Part shown: in pieces, positions 53,699 through 62,096 of the stretch
Position numbering within the stretch: the first letter of the stretch is position 1
Layout of the letters: every line of letters starts with the position of its first letter
Assembly (NCBI GenBank): GCA_001028025.1
Contig: LDAQ01000029.1
Span: 1-64,000 of the forward strand
DNA length: 64,000 nt
Direction: 5' to 3'
From: Faecalicatena fissicatena
GTDB taxonomy: Bacteria; Bacillota; Clostridia; Lachnospirales; Lachnospiraceae
Program-made: the position numbers and the translations under genes
Notes under the pieces: model-generated
The model's input: only the letters and a program-made list of their open reading frames with translations
Databases searched by the model: none
Told to the model about the DNA's origin: nothing

Positions 53699-55150
53699 AT
53701 GATTGCAATGAAAATGCTGGCGGGCAAAGAGTTTGTTAATGCGAGTGACAAGGCTGTACAGAACGTGGTAAATCCGGCCACACAGGAAGTGATCGGAACC
53801 GTTCCTGGGGCTACAAAAGAAGATGTGAAGCGGGCCATTGAGACCGCAGTGGAAGGGCAGAAGGAATGGGCCGGGCGCACAGTCAGAGAGCGCACCGGGC
53901 TGCTGAAGAAATTTGCCGGGATGGTGATGGAGCGCAGACTGGAGCTGGGAGAGATCCTGGCGAAAGAATCCGGAAAGCCGTACATGAAAGAAGCTGTCTG
54001 GGAATTCGATTCTGTGGCATATGTATTTGAAGGCTCCTGTGAAGTGGCGAAGCACTATTATGGGAAAACTATGCCGATCGGTACGGAACCGGGATATGAC
54101 AGCGATATCCAGTTTACCATTCATGAGACTCTGGGTGTGATTGCATGTATTATTCCCTTTAACTTCCCGCCGGCCATCTGGTCCTTTAAAGTGGCTGCAG
54201 CACTGGCCGCAGGAAACGCAGTCATTGTAAAGGCTCCTTCCTACAATCCGATGGCTGTACTTAAACTGCATGAGATGTTAGTGGAAGCAGGGGTTCCGGC
54301 ATCCGTAGTCCAGGTTCTGACAGGTAGCGGCGCGAAGATCGGGGACTGGCTGGTAAACGATGGACGAATCGCATCCGTAAACTTTACCGGCAGTACAGAA
54401 GTGGGCGTGAGTATTGCGAAGGCTGCGGCAAACCATCTTACGGCTTACCAGTTCGAGCTGGGCGGCAATGATCCGTTTATCGTATATGAAGATGCGGATA
54501 TGGATCTTGCAGTGAAAGAAGCGGGAGACCAGTGCCGGAACAACAGGCAGTGCTGTACAGGCTCCAAGCGTTTTCTGATCCACAACTCCAAAAAGGAAGA
54601 ATTCGTGAGCAGGCTGATTTCAGAGTATCTGGAGAAGGAGGTCATAGGCGATCCGATGGATCCTGAGGTAACCATGGGGCCGATGATATCAGAAAGGGCG
54701 GCAAAAGGGGTAGAAGAGCAGGTGAACCTGACGGTTTCACAGGGCGCTAAGATCGTGTATGGCGGGAAGCGCAGCGGTGCTTTCTATCAGCCTACAATTC
54801 TTATAGATGTGACACCGGATATGGATATTGCCAGGGATATGGAAGTATTTGGACCGGTGTGGCCAGTCATTGGATTTGATACAATGGAAGAGGCTGTTGA
54901 GATAGCCAACAGCTCCGTTTACGGACTGGGCGGGGGCGTATTTTCCAGGGATATCAAGACCTGCATGAAGACAGCAAAAGCGCTGAAAACCGGTCATATT
55001 GCGATCAATGGTTCTGGTAATTTCCGGGCAGCGGAACTGCCGTTTGGCGGTGGGAAACCCATGAGCGGGAACAGCAGGGAAAGCCTTTCTGCAGTCATGG
55101 ATGAAGTGACACAGTCAAAGTCAATTGTCTTGAGATATGTACTGGATTAG
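53699..55150 (+). CDS. NAD(P)-dependent aldehyde dehydrogenase
   Basis: Oxidises an aldehyde to its acid; 483 residues, aldehyde dehydrogenase superfamily. Seen: IIPFNFPPAIWSFKVAAALA near residues 147-166, VKAPSYNPMAV near 174-184, FTGSTEVG near 227-234, ELGGNDPFIVYEDAD near 257-271 with the general-base Glu, and the nucleophilic cysteine in NRQCCTGSKRFL near 281-292. Ribosome site GGAGG. It sits directly before the class II aldolase, so the natural substrate is likely the small aldehyde released by aldol cleavage, such as glycolaldehyde, lactaldehyde or glyceraldehyde (inference). Confidence 0.93.
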   Translation: MIAMKMLAGKEFVNASDKAVQNVVNPATQEVIGTVPGATKEDVKRAIETAVEGQKEWAGRTVRERTGLLKKFAGMVMERRLELGEILAKESGKPYMKEAVWEFDSVAYVFEGSCEVAKHYYGKTMPIGTEPGYDSDIQFTIHETLGVIACIIPFNFPPAIWSFKVAAALAAGNAVIVKAPSYNPMAVLKLHEMLVEAGVPASVVQVLTGSGAKIGDWLVNDGRIASVNFTGSTEVGVSIAKAAANHLTAYQFELGGNDPFIVYEDADMDLAVKEAGDQCRNNRQCCTGSKRFLIHNSKKEEFVSRLISEYLEKEVIGDPMDPEVTMGPMISERAAKGVEEQVNLTVSQGAKIVYGGKRSGAFYQPTILIDVTPDMDIARDMEVFGPVWPVIGFDTMEEAVEIANSSVYGLGGGVFSRDIKTCMKTAKALKTGHIAINGSGNFRAAELPFGGGKPMSGNSRESLSAVMDEVTQSKSIVLRYVLD

Positions 55151-55162
55151 GAGGACAAAAAC

Positions 55163-56014
55163 ATGGAGCTTGTAACTATGAAAGAGCTGATGGAGGAGGC
55201 ACACAGGGGACATTATGCAGTCCCTGCCTTTAATGTCTGCAATCTGGAGACGATACAGGGAGTGCTGGAAGAGGCCGAGGAAATGCAGGCGCCGGTTATC
55301 CTGCAGACGCACTGGTCGGAAGCTTATTATTCCACGCCACAGACTGTTGTGGATATGGTCCGGAGCGTGGGGAAAAATAAAAGAATCAGGGCAGCAGTAC
55401 ATCTCGACCATGGTTCTTCCTATGAAGATGCGGTAAGATGTATACAAGGTGGATTTAACAGCGTCATGTATGATGGCTCACAGCTTCCTCTGGATGAGAA
55501 TATCAGAATTCTGAAACAGGTTGTTGAGCTTGCCGGATATGCGAAGGTCACTGTAGAAGGCGAGATCGGAACCATCGGACAGACATCGGAGATGGGAGAG
55601 AAGCTGGAAAAATCGTACCTGACTTCACCCAAAGATGCCCAAAAGCTTGTGGATGAGACCCAAATAGACTGCCTTGCCGTTGCGATCGGAAATGCACATG
55701 GTTTCTATACAGAGAATCCAAAGCTGGATTTTGACCGCCTCAAAGAGATCACGGAAGTAGTGAAGATACCGCTGGTACTGCACGGCGGAACCGGCATTCC
55801 CGAAGAACAGATACAAAAAGCAATCACAATGGGAGTCTGCAAGGTCAATTTCAGTACAGTGCTGCGGAAATCCTTTATCAGTGAAATGCAGGCATTTATG
55901 GAGGCGGATCCTGAGAATCTGGGATTAATGGATATTCTGGACGCAGGTAAGAATTCAATGAAGGCGGCTGTAAAAGAATCTGTGGAAATGTGCATGTGTC
56001 AGGGGAAATTGTAG
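55163..56014 (+). CDS. Class II fructose-bisphosphate/ketose-phosphate aldolase
   Basis: Zinc-dependent aldolase cleaving a ketose phosphate to DHAP and an aldehyde. Seen: HYAVPAFNVCNLETIQGVLE near residues 16-35, the zinc ligand His in VHLDHGSSYE near 78-87, GEIGTIGQ near 134-141, HGGTGIPEEQI near 207-217 with a second zinc His, and VCKVNFSTVLR near 225-235. Length 283 is in the GatY/KbaY and small FbaA range. It could act on tagatose-1,6-bisphosphate, fructose-1,6-bisphosphate or a ketose-1-phosphate; the neighbouring aldehyde dehydrogenase and MtnA-family isomerase favour the last, as inference. Confidence 0.92.
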   Translation: MELVTMKELMEEAHRGHYAVPAFNVCNLETIQGVLEEAEEMQAPVILQTHWSEAYYSTPQTVVDMVRSVGKNKRIRAAVHLDHGSSYEDAVRCIQGGFNSVMYDGSQLPLDENIRILKQVVELAGYAKVTVEGEIGTIGQTSEMGEKLEKSYLTSPKDAQKLVDETQIDCLAVAIGNAHGFYTENPKLDFDRLKEITEVVKIPLVLHGGTGIPEEQIQKAITMGVCKVNFSTVLRKSFISEMQAFMEADPENLGLMDILDAGKNSMKAAVKESVEMCMCQGKL

Positions 56015-56073
56015 ATGTGGCGAGAGCATGGAAGTGGATCCGCTGCTAAGCTGTGGAATAAAAGGAGGGCGTT

Positions 56074-57447
56074 ATGGAAAGGAAAGAAACAGATATTAAG
56101 ATTCCCCTGATCGGGAAAATCGCATATGGAATGGGTGATGTCGGCTGTACATTCAGCTGGGCGTTTGTTGGAAGTTTTCTGATGATTTTTTATACAGATG
56201 TATTTGGTATCAGCATGAGTGCAGTGGCGGCTCTCATGCTCGTATCAAGAGTCTGGGATGCGGTCAATGATCCTATGATCGGAAGCCTGTCAGACAGGAC
56301 GAGAACAAAATGGGGGACATACCGTCCGTGGCTGCTCATTGCGGCCCCGATTACGGCAGTGATATTGATTGTCACATTCTGGGCACATCCGGACTGGTCC
56401 GCAACCAGCAAAGTTGTCTATATGGTTATTACATACGGATTGTTAGTTACAGGGTATACCGCAGTGAATATTCCATATGGAACCTTATGCGGAGCGATGA
56501 CGCAGAATTTTGAAGAACGTGCAAAAATCACCACATTCCGGTCAACTTTTGCGATGGCGGCAACTGCTATTCTGAATGTTATTACAGTGCCGTTGATTGA
56601 CAGAATGGGACAGGGCAGCTCCACACAGGGGTACCTTCTGGTGGCAATTGTATATGGCTGTATTTTTGCTGCATGTCATTTCTTCTGTTTTGCCAAAACA
56701 AAAGAGGTTGTCCAGGTCGAAAAGACGGAGAAAATCAACTTAAAGATGCAGCTGAAAAGTGTGATACACAACAAGCCGTTCTTACTTGTGCTGATTGGAC
56801 AATGCCTGATGGGATTTACCTTCTATGCAAGAAATTCAGACATTCTTTATTATTTTACATATGTAGAAGGAAATGTGAAACTGTTTTCTATCTATTCTGC
56901 AGTTTTACTTATCCCCGGAATCTTTGGGGCCGCAAGCTACCCGCTGGTGTTTAAATTTACCCACAACAAGGGCTGGGCATCTGCATTTTTTGCAATTGGA
57001 ACCGGCGTCAGCATCATTGCTTTTTATTGGTTCTCAATGTCAGATAATCCGGTAGCGTTCTGTGTCATTGCGGGGATATCATGGTTCTTCCTCTGCGGGC
57101 ACAATTCAGGTATTTACGCTATGATTCCGGACTGCGTGGAATATGGTGAGTTGAAGACCGGTGTCAGAAATGATGGCTTTCTGTACTCGCTGTCCTCTCT
57201 GTCTAATAAGATTGGCATGGCATTGGGATCTTCACTGGTGGCCTCGGTTCTGGGAGCAGCAGGGTATGTTGCGAATCAGCAGCAGAATGAAACAGTTCTG
57301 ACGGTTATGAAGCTGTTTTTCAGTGTGATTCCGGGGGCAGTCTGGCTGCTGATGGCTCTTGCTTATCTGTTTTACAGGCTGGATAAAAGAAAGTATGCTC
57401 AGATTCTGATAGAACTAAAAAATAAAAAATCTGGTGCAGAATCATAA
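56074..57447 (+). CDS. GPH-family sugar:cation symporter
   Basis: Major-facilitator permease of the glycoside-pentoside-hexuronide family (MelB, XylP, YicJ relatives), 457 residues with about twelve membrane segments. Seen: IAYGMGDVGCTFSWAFVGSF near residues 15-34, the family loop DAVNDPMIGSLSDRTRTKWG near 63-82 followed by YRPW, and DCVEYGELKTGVRNDGF near 354-370, both typical. It is the only transporter in the operon and so presumably brings in its substrate, a polyol, pentose or glycoside, with Na+ or H+. Ribosome site AAAGGAGG. Confidence 0.94.
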   Translation: MERKETDIKIPLIGKIAYGMGDVGCTFSWAFVGSFLMIFYTDVFGISMSAVAALMLVSRVWDAVNDPMIGSLSDRTRTKWGTYRPWLLIAAPITAVILIVTFWAHPDWSATSKVVYMVITYGLLVTGYTAVNIPYGTLCGAMTQNFEERAKITTFRSTFAMAATAILNVITVPLIDRMGQGSSTQGYLLVAIVYGCIFAACHFFCFAKTKEVVQVEKTEKINLKMQLKSVIHNKPFLLVLIGQCLMGFTFYARNSDILYYFTYVEGNVKLFSIYSAVLLIPGIFGAASYPLVFKFTHNKGWASAFFAIGTGVSIIAFYWFSMSDNPVAFCVIAGISWFFLCGHNSGIYAMIPDCVEYGELKTGVRNDGFLYSLSSLSNKIGMALGSSLVASVLGAAGYVANQQQNETVLTVMKLFFSVIPGAVWLLMALAYLFYRLDKRKYAQILIELKNKKSGAES

Positions 57448-57454
57448 GGAGCTT

Positions 57455-57540
57455 AGCTGGTACATCAGGCCGGTAGAAAAAGTTCAGCTTTGGGAGGGAC
57501 TCTGAACCGGGGAGGCGTATGAATTCGTTTGGGGGAACGT
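57455..57540 (+). repeat. Flank repeat without a long hairpin
   Basis: Begins AGCTGGTACATCAGGCCGGTAG 8 nt after the symporter stop and matches 45361-45447 along its length. GTTCAG (57482-57487 region) pairs with CTGAAC around a GGGAGGG loop. Here the long hairpin seen before the 45361 copy is missing. Confidence 0.75.
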
Positions 57541-57808
57541 AATGGCAGTAAAAAGCCTATAAAAGCGACTGGGAAGAAAATATTTTATAGGAGGGTATTT
57601 GTAAATGAAGACGGCAGCCGAGTGGTTTGACAAATTATTGTTGTGATTTATAGCAGAGCCGTTAAGTAGATTTGAGGACCGGTGCACTTGACATTTTATG
57701 TATGATGGTAGACAATAAAAAAGGTATTAGTTTTATCTGGGGCGGAAAGTTTTTGTGCCGGCAGATGAAGGACAACAGACTTATAAAATTTACTGAGGAG
57801 TGGAGAAA
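57541..57808 (+). promoter_or_regulatory. Gap with probable promoter of the RpiB-MtnA unit
   Basis: TTGACA at 57688-57693 and GACAAT at 57711-57716 (17-nt spacer) may drive rpiB separately. The remainder shows nothing I can name. Confidence 0.45.
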
Positions 57809-58258
57809 ATGAAAATAGGTATTGGCAATGATCATTCTGCGTTGGAGATGAAGGCGGAGATTATCGAGTTATTGAAGGAAAGAGGCCACGAGGTTGTAGA
57901 TTACGGGACAAATTGTGCAGAAAGCTGTGATTACCCTAAGTATGGTGAGATCGTAGGACGTGCGGTTGCGAATCATGAGGTGGATCAGGGGATCCTGATC
58001 TGCGGAACAGGGCTTGGTATTTCACTGGCTGCAAACAAGGTGAAAGGTGTCCGTGCGGCAGTCTGCAGTGAACCATTTACGGCACGGATGGCGAGAATGC
58101 ACAACAACTGCAATATTCTGGCATTCGGAGCAAGGGTTATCGGACCGGAGCTTGCCAAGATGATTGTTGAAGTGTGGCTGGATACAGGCTTTGAAGAGGG
58201 CGGACGCCATCAGAGAAGAGTGGATATGCTCGGTGAGATCGAGGACAGATGGGAATAA
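57809..58258 (+). CDS. RpiB-family ribose-5-phosphate/sugar-phosphate isomerase
   Basis: Aldose-ketose phosphate isomerase, 149 residues. Seen: GIGNDHSALEMK near residues 4-15 with the usual Asp-His, ILICGTGLGISLAANK near 63-78 with the catalytic Cys, and ARMHNNCNILAFGARVIG near 95-112 with the His-Asn intact. It thus keeps the histidines lost in the protein at 33284. The start is ATG at 57809 after GAGGAGTGGAG; the frame begins three codons earlier. It lies upstream of an MtnA-family isomerase and downstream of the polyol operon, probably feeding the same pathway. Confidence 0.92.
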   Translation: MKIGIGNDHSALEMKAEIIELLKERGHEVVDYGTNCAESCDYPKYGEIVGRAVANHEVDQGILICGTGLGISLAANKVKGVRAAVCSEPFTARMARMHNNCNILAFGARVIGPELAKMIVEVWLDTGFEEGGRHQRRVDMLGEIEDRWE

Positions 58259-58338
58259 CTCCTTTTTGAGATAGTTGTGAAACAGATGCTGAAGTGGCAG
58301 TGTCCACTTTGCGAATAAAAGACAAAGGAGAATTGAAT

Positions 58339-59418
58339 ATGGCGAAAACAATTCTTGAATATGACACAGTATCACTGGATGAGGAGAACGGTGCCCTGGT
58401 GATTATAGACCAGACGCAGCTGCCCGGCCAGATTGAACTGCTTTCCCTGACCAATATCGAGGACGTGTGGGAGGCCATTTATCTGCTGAAAGTGAGGGGC
58501 GCTCCGGCGATTGGGGTGTCCGCTGCTATGGGCGTTTATCTGGCGGTGAAAGATCTGAATACGAATGATATCATGGAATTTCGTGCAGCCTTTCAGCGGG
58601 CCAGGGATTACCTGGCCACATCCAGACCTACTGCCGTGAACCTCTTTTGGGCTCTTGACCGGATGGCAACAGTAGTGGAAGAGTATATGGACTGCAATGT
58701 GGAAGAGGTGAAGGAACTGCTCCGGCAGGAGGCGCTGCGTATCAGGGAGGAAGACATTGAGGTGTGCAGAAGAATCGGTGAAAATGCACTGACTCTTGTG
58801 AAGCCCGGCGATGGGCTGCTGACACACTGCAATGCGGGCAAACTGGCGGCGGTAAAATATGGGACTGCGACGGCACCCATGTATCTCGGCCAGGAGAAAG
58901 GATATGGGTTCCGCATTTTTGTGGACGAGACAAGACCTCTTTTGCAGGGAGCGCGTTTGACAGCTTTTGAACTGCAGGAGGCTGGAATGGACGTGACTCT
59001 GATCTGTGACAATATGTCTGGATCGGTCATGAAAAAGGGATGGGTTGACGCCATATTCGTAGGCTGTGACAGAGTAGCCGCCAACGGTGATGCGGCAAAT
59101 AAGATCGGAACTTCTGTAGTTGCGGCGGTTGCAAAATATTACGGGATTCCCCTGTACGTATGTGCGCCTACCTCAACCATAGATATGTCCCTGCAAACCG
59201 GAGATGCAATTCCGATAGAAGAGCGGTCGGCAGAGGAAGTGACGGAGATGTGGTATGAGAACCGCATGGCGCCAAAGGGTGTGAAGGTATATAATCCATG
59301 TTTCGATGTGACGGACCATGAACTGATCGTCGGAATCGTGACGGAATATGGTGTCGCTAGGGCACCTTATGAGGAGTCTCTTAGAAAAATATTCGCCGGT
59401 AAAAATGAAATAAAATAA
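58339..59418 (+). CDS. MtnA-family aldose-1-phosphate isomerase
   Basis: Family of 5-methylthioribose-1-phosphate isomerase, converting an aldose-1-phosphate to a ketose-1-phosphate; eIF-2B-alpha fold. Seen: LKVRGAPAIGVSAAMGVYLA near residues 55-74, the catalytic Cys164 in HCNAGKLAAVKYGT, CDNMSG near 223-228, and Asp244 in VGCDRVAANGDAANKIGT. Length 359. ATG at 58339 follows AAAGGAG; the frame begins 15 codons earlier. No other methionine-salvage gene is nearby. The companions (PfkB kinase, class II aldolase, aldehyde dehydrogenase) suggest a ribose- or deoxyribose-1-phosphate to ketose-1-phosphate to DHAP route, comparable to known 5-deoxyribose disposal, so the mtnA name is withheld. Confidence 0.88.
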   Translation: MAKTILEYDTVSLDEENGALVIIDQTQLPGQIELLSLTNIEDVWEAIYLLKVRGAPAIGVSAAMGVYLAVKDLNTNDIMEFRAAFQRARDYLATSRPTAVNLFWALDRMATVVEEYMDCNVEEVKELLRQEALRIREEDIEVCRRIGENALTLVKPGDGLLTHCNAGKLAAVKYGTATAPMYLGQEKGYGFRIFVDETRPLLQGARLTAFELQEAGMDVTLICDNMSGSVMKKGWVDAIFVGCDRVAANGDAANKIGTSVVAAVAKYYGIPLYVCAPTSTIDMSLQTGDAIPIEERSAEEVTEMWYENRMAPKGVKVYNPCFDVTDHELIVGIVTEYGVARAPYEESLRKIFAGKNEIK

Positions 59419-59425
59419 AGATACG

Positions 59426-59470
59426 AAGCACTAAGGAAGCTGTAATACGGCTGATTTAGTGCTTTTTATT
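59426..59470 (+). terminator. Terminator after the MtnA-family gene
   Basis: AAGCACTAA (59426-59434) pairs with TTAGTGCTT (59456-59464), followed by TTTATTTT. Confidence 0.75.
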
Positions 59471-59765
59471 TTGCAGAGAAACTTAAAAAACACTTTTTTA
59501 TATGTTAAAAATATATTTTGATAACTGTTTCATTGTCGTTTATCATCAGAGAATGTAATGGAAGTACCGTAAGAGTAGTTTTCTTAACCGAAACATTATT
59601 CTTCTAAAAGTTAAAAAAGGTAAAAATTAGAAAAATATGATTTCTTCTGACGGTTAAATATGGTAGAATGTGGACATAAGGAAACCTGTTAAATCATTTT
59701 CTTATTAACAATTGTGGTGTTATAGTTCGGGAATACTTTTCTAAATATTACATAGGGGGAACGGT
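59471..59765 (+). promoter_or_regulatory. AT-rich control region of the DeoR regulator
   Basis: TGATAA (59519-59524) and TTATCA (59540-59545) form an inverted repeat. TTAACCG (59584-59590) and CGGTTAA (59651-59657) form another, long-range one. An extended -10 TGGTAGAAT lies at 59661-59669. These are candidate autoregulatory sites. Confidence 0.5.
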
Positions 59766-60527
59766 ATGGAAGAACGCAGAAGAAAAATATTGCAGGAACT
59801 GGAAGAAAAAGGGAAGGTTCGTGTAAACGAATTGAGTGCAGAGTTAGGCTGTTCCGAAGTGACAATAAGGAACGATATTAAATGTATGGAACGGGCCGGG
59901 CTCCTGATCCGCACTCATGGAGGGGCACTTAAAATAGAAGAGAATCCCCAGAAAAAGTATTCTGCAGAAAGTATTTATCGGAATACAGACAGGAAACGGG
60001 CGATAGCGGCGTGTGCGTATGAGTGTATTGAAGACCGGGATACGATTATTATTGATGATTCGTCTACCAGCTTCTATCTGGCGCTGCATATCAAGCAGCA
60101 TCCGGAAAAAAGCATAGCGGTGGTGACAAATTCTCTCATGTCGGGCATCGAGCTGGCAGGGTTAAAGCATGTGGAGCTGTATATGGTAGGTGGTTCAGTG
60201 GGCGGGCATCTTGCAGCAACGATGGGAGACGAAGCTGTAGTAGACATATCCCGGTTCCATGTAGATAAGGCATTCATCGGTGTGCACGGAATTAATTTTG
60301 ATGTGGGAATCACATCCATAGCCACATCGCAGATGCAGGTAAAACAGGCGATTTTAAAAGCCACAGAAAAAGTTTATGTACTGGCGGACAGCAGTAAGTT
60401 CGGCGGCGGATATTTGTCTGTCATTTGTCCATTAAGAGATGTCTATAAGATCATAACAGACAATCAGGTCAATAGAGACTATATCAAACGCGCAGAAACA
60501 GAAGAGATCCCTCTCGTGATGGCTTAG
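59766..60527 (+). CDS. DeoR/GlpR-family transcriptional regulator
   Basis: Sugar-phosphate-responsive repressor of 253 residues. Seen: the DeoR helix-turn-helix VRVNELSAELGCSEVTIRND near residues 19-38 and RTHGGALKI near 51-59, then the effector domain with DSSTSFYLALHIKQ near 99-112, GGSVGGHLAATMGD near 141-154 and ADSSKFGGGY near 209-218. The start at 59766 follows GGGGGAACGGT. As the last gene after rpiB-mtnA, it probably controls that unit or the whole polyol locus in response to a ketose phosphate. A long hairpin element starts 27 nt after the stop. Confidence 0.93.
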   Translation: MEERRRKILQELEEKGKVRVNELSAELGCSEVTIRNDIKCMERAGLLIRTHGGALKIEENPQKKYSAESIYRNTDRKRAIAACAYECIEDRDTIIIDDSSTSFYLALHIKQHPEKSIAVVTNSLMSGIELAGLKHVELYMVGGSVGGHLAATMGDEAVVDISRFHVDKAFIGVHGINFDVGITSIATSQMQVKQAILKATEKVYVLADSSKFGGGYLSVICPLRDVYKIITDNQVNRDYIKRAETEEIPLVMA

Positions 60528-60553
60528 GGGGGCAAGAGGGATTTAGAGGGGAC

Positions 60554-60804
60554 GCCGCAGGCCCCGTACATAGGGATGTCTGGAAGCGGGGGAACGGCTG
60601 TAAGCCGGAGTAAAGTAAAAGAGACGGAAAACCAGGGCAACCTGGACACATCACCCGAAGCCTTGATAGGCTTCGCGCGCTGAGTCCAGGGAAAATTGTG
60701 ATTCGGAATCACAATTTTCACCCTGGTTTTCCGTCTCTTTTGCTTAACTCCGGCTTACAGCCGTTCCTACGCTTCCAGACATCCCTATGTACGGGGCCTG
60801 CGGC
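60554..60804 (+). repeat. Long capped hairpin element, copy C
   Basis: Outer arms 60554-60588 and 60770-60804 pair perfectly over 35 bp. An inner arm at about 60591-60637 pairs with 60721-60766 with few mismatches. Its tip hairpins (CCTGGAC / GTCCAGG with inner GCTTCG parts, and GAAAATTGTGATTC / GAATCACAATTTTC) mirror those of copy A position by position. It lies between the DeoR gene and the convergent HAD gene. Confidence 0.9.
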
Positions 60805-60997
60805 TGGACGCATCCAAAAAACTGATTGCACCGGGAGGAAGCCGGCGGTGAAGTCGGACGGTGCTTCCTTAACTTTCTTGTGCTGGCACGATCCGGTTGA
60901 TCGAATTAGTACGTTTACCCCGTAGAACCCTTTCCGATGAGCGGATAGTACCTGCCCCCCGCTTCAGCCTGGAGTACCTCCTCACCCAGTACTCCAC
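60805..60997. other. Gap between hairpin copy C and the convergent HAD gene
   Basis: No gene is supported. GCACCG and CGGTGC, with AGGAAGC and GCTTCCT nearby (about 60827-60870), allow a compact GC-rich hairpin. The following 130 bp reads like structured RNA but matches nothing I can name. Confidence 0.35.
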
Positions 60998-61792
60998 TCA
61001 CTCGAGTTCATTTATTAGGTCTTCGAGGACTTCTTCTACGGAGTCTGTTACGTAGGTGGAATAGTAGGAGATTCCAGGGGCCGCATTGGACATGGCATAG
61101 CTGGTGCCGGCGAGCTGGAGCATTTCTATGTCATTGTACTGGTCGCCGAAGGCCATGCATTCTTCTGGTTTGAGATGGAAGAGTTCCATCATTTTTTCGA
61201 GTGCGGTTGCTTTGTTGGCGCCCGGGGCGATGAAGTCTATCCAGATATTTCCGGAGGTTACTACTTTGATTTCGTCCTTGAATATATCCTGCAGGTGCTT
61301 GAGGTATTTATCCATAATATGGGAACCCTCTGACATGTTGCAGATTGCTATTTTCAGGATTGGGCCTTCTACAGTGGAGACATCGTCCACGATTTGAGTT
61401 GTATTGTGCATGACATTTACGATGTGATTGACAAAGGCAGGATCGTTGTCCTCGATAAAGCAGGAATCCTCGCGGGATACGACAATCTCAAAGTGTTCTT
61501 CACGTTTGATTTCCGCAATAATTCTGGTGGCAAGGCTGTCTTCGATAGTGGCGCGGGAAATAACCTTTCCCTGATGTATACAGAGTGAACCGTTCTCGGC
61601 GATGTAGGAGATCTCGTCTTTAATCTTCTCAAATACTCTTCGCTGGTTATCATACTGTCTTCCGCTGGCAGAGACAAAATGTATCCCTTTTTCTGTTAAT
61701 TGGCGGATCAGTTCAACGGCATGCGGGGTGAGTTCCTGGGCACCTCCCTGCAAAAGTGTACCGTCCAGGTCGCTGGCTACTAATTTAATCAT
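60998..61792 (-). CDS. Cof-type HAD-IIB family hydrolase
   Basis: Phosphatase of the haloacid dehalogenase superfamily, usually acting on sugar phosphates or flavin mononucleotide. Seen: motif I VASDLDGTLLQGG near residues 4-16 with the nucleophile Asp, motif II VSASGRQY near 42-49, motif III lysine in GANKATALEKMM near 190-201, and motif IV MAFGDQYNDIEML near 210-222. Length 264. The frame extends to 61894, but ATG at 61792 follows GGAGG on the minus strand and begins at the conserved motif. Substrate unknown; it may clear sugar phosphates from the nearby pathways. Confidence 0.92.
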   Translation of the reverse strand: MIKLVASDLDGTLLQGGAQELTPHAVELIRQLTEKGIHFVSASGRQYDNQRRVFEKIKDEISYIAENGSLCIHQGKVISRATIEDSLATRIIAEIKREEHFEIVVSREDSCFIEDNDPAFVNHIVNVMHNTTQIVDDVSTVEGPILKIAICNMSEGSHIMDKYLKHLQDIFKDEIKVVTSGNIWIDFIAPGANKATALEKMMELFHLKPEECMAFGDQYNDIEMLQLAGTSYAMSNAAPGISYYSTYVTDSVEEVLEDLINELE

Positions 61793-61948
61793 ATAAAACC
61801 TCCAGATTCTATTTATAAAGGCCTTATACAAAAGTTCCTGCCGGCGTCTCAGATGCCATGGATACAGAACATTCAGATATAAGGCTTGCTTCATTATAGT
61901 AAGTTATACTTCTTATATAGTACCTCAAATTGGCCGGATTGTATAGCC

Positions 61949-61977
61949 TTGTTCTCTGGAAAATTGTATGATACTAT
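61949..61977 (+). promoter_or_regulatory. Promoter of the FAD oxidoreductase gene
   Basis: TTGTTC at 61949-61954, 17 nt, TACTAT at 61972-61977 preceded by TGA (an extended -10). The start would fall near 61984, right before the hairpin at 61989. The rest of the 304-bp divergent gap (61793-61948) shows only AT-rich sequence with an unassigned minus -10 (TATAAT near 61893). Confidence 0.6.
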
Positions 61978-61988
61978 TCTATTGTGGT

Positions 61989-62063
61989 AAGTGTGCGGGA
62001 ATTGCGTGGGGGTCTGACCCCTTTGCAAAAGGGGGCAGACCCCCACGCAATTCCCGCACACTT
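61989..62063. repeat. 28-bp perfect hairpin carrying the GGGGTCTGACCCC repeat
   Basis: Arms 61989-62016 and 62036-62063 are perfectly complementary over 28 bp. The loop contains CCCCTTT and AAAGGGG, extending the stem. The repeat unit seen at 8220 and 14619 forms the centre. It ends 33 nt before the FAD oxidoreductase ATG. Confidence 0.9.
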
Positions 62064-62096
62064 AAAGATTGATTTCAGAGAAAGCCGAGGGATAAG

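Noticed and set aside
53678..54271. 197-codon minus-strand frame opposite the aldehyde dehydrogenase
   Set aside because: Shadow of a gene with all aldehyde dehydrogenase motifs; no ribosome site.
60805..60997. Possible rRNA 3'-end fragment on the minus strand
   Set aside because: A short GTACTAATT-like stretch recalls the 23S 3' end, but neighbouring sequence does not follow, so it is left unassigned.
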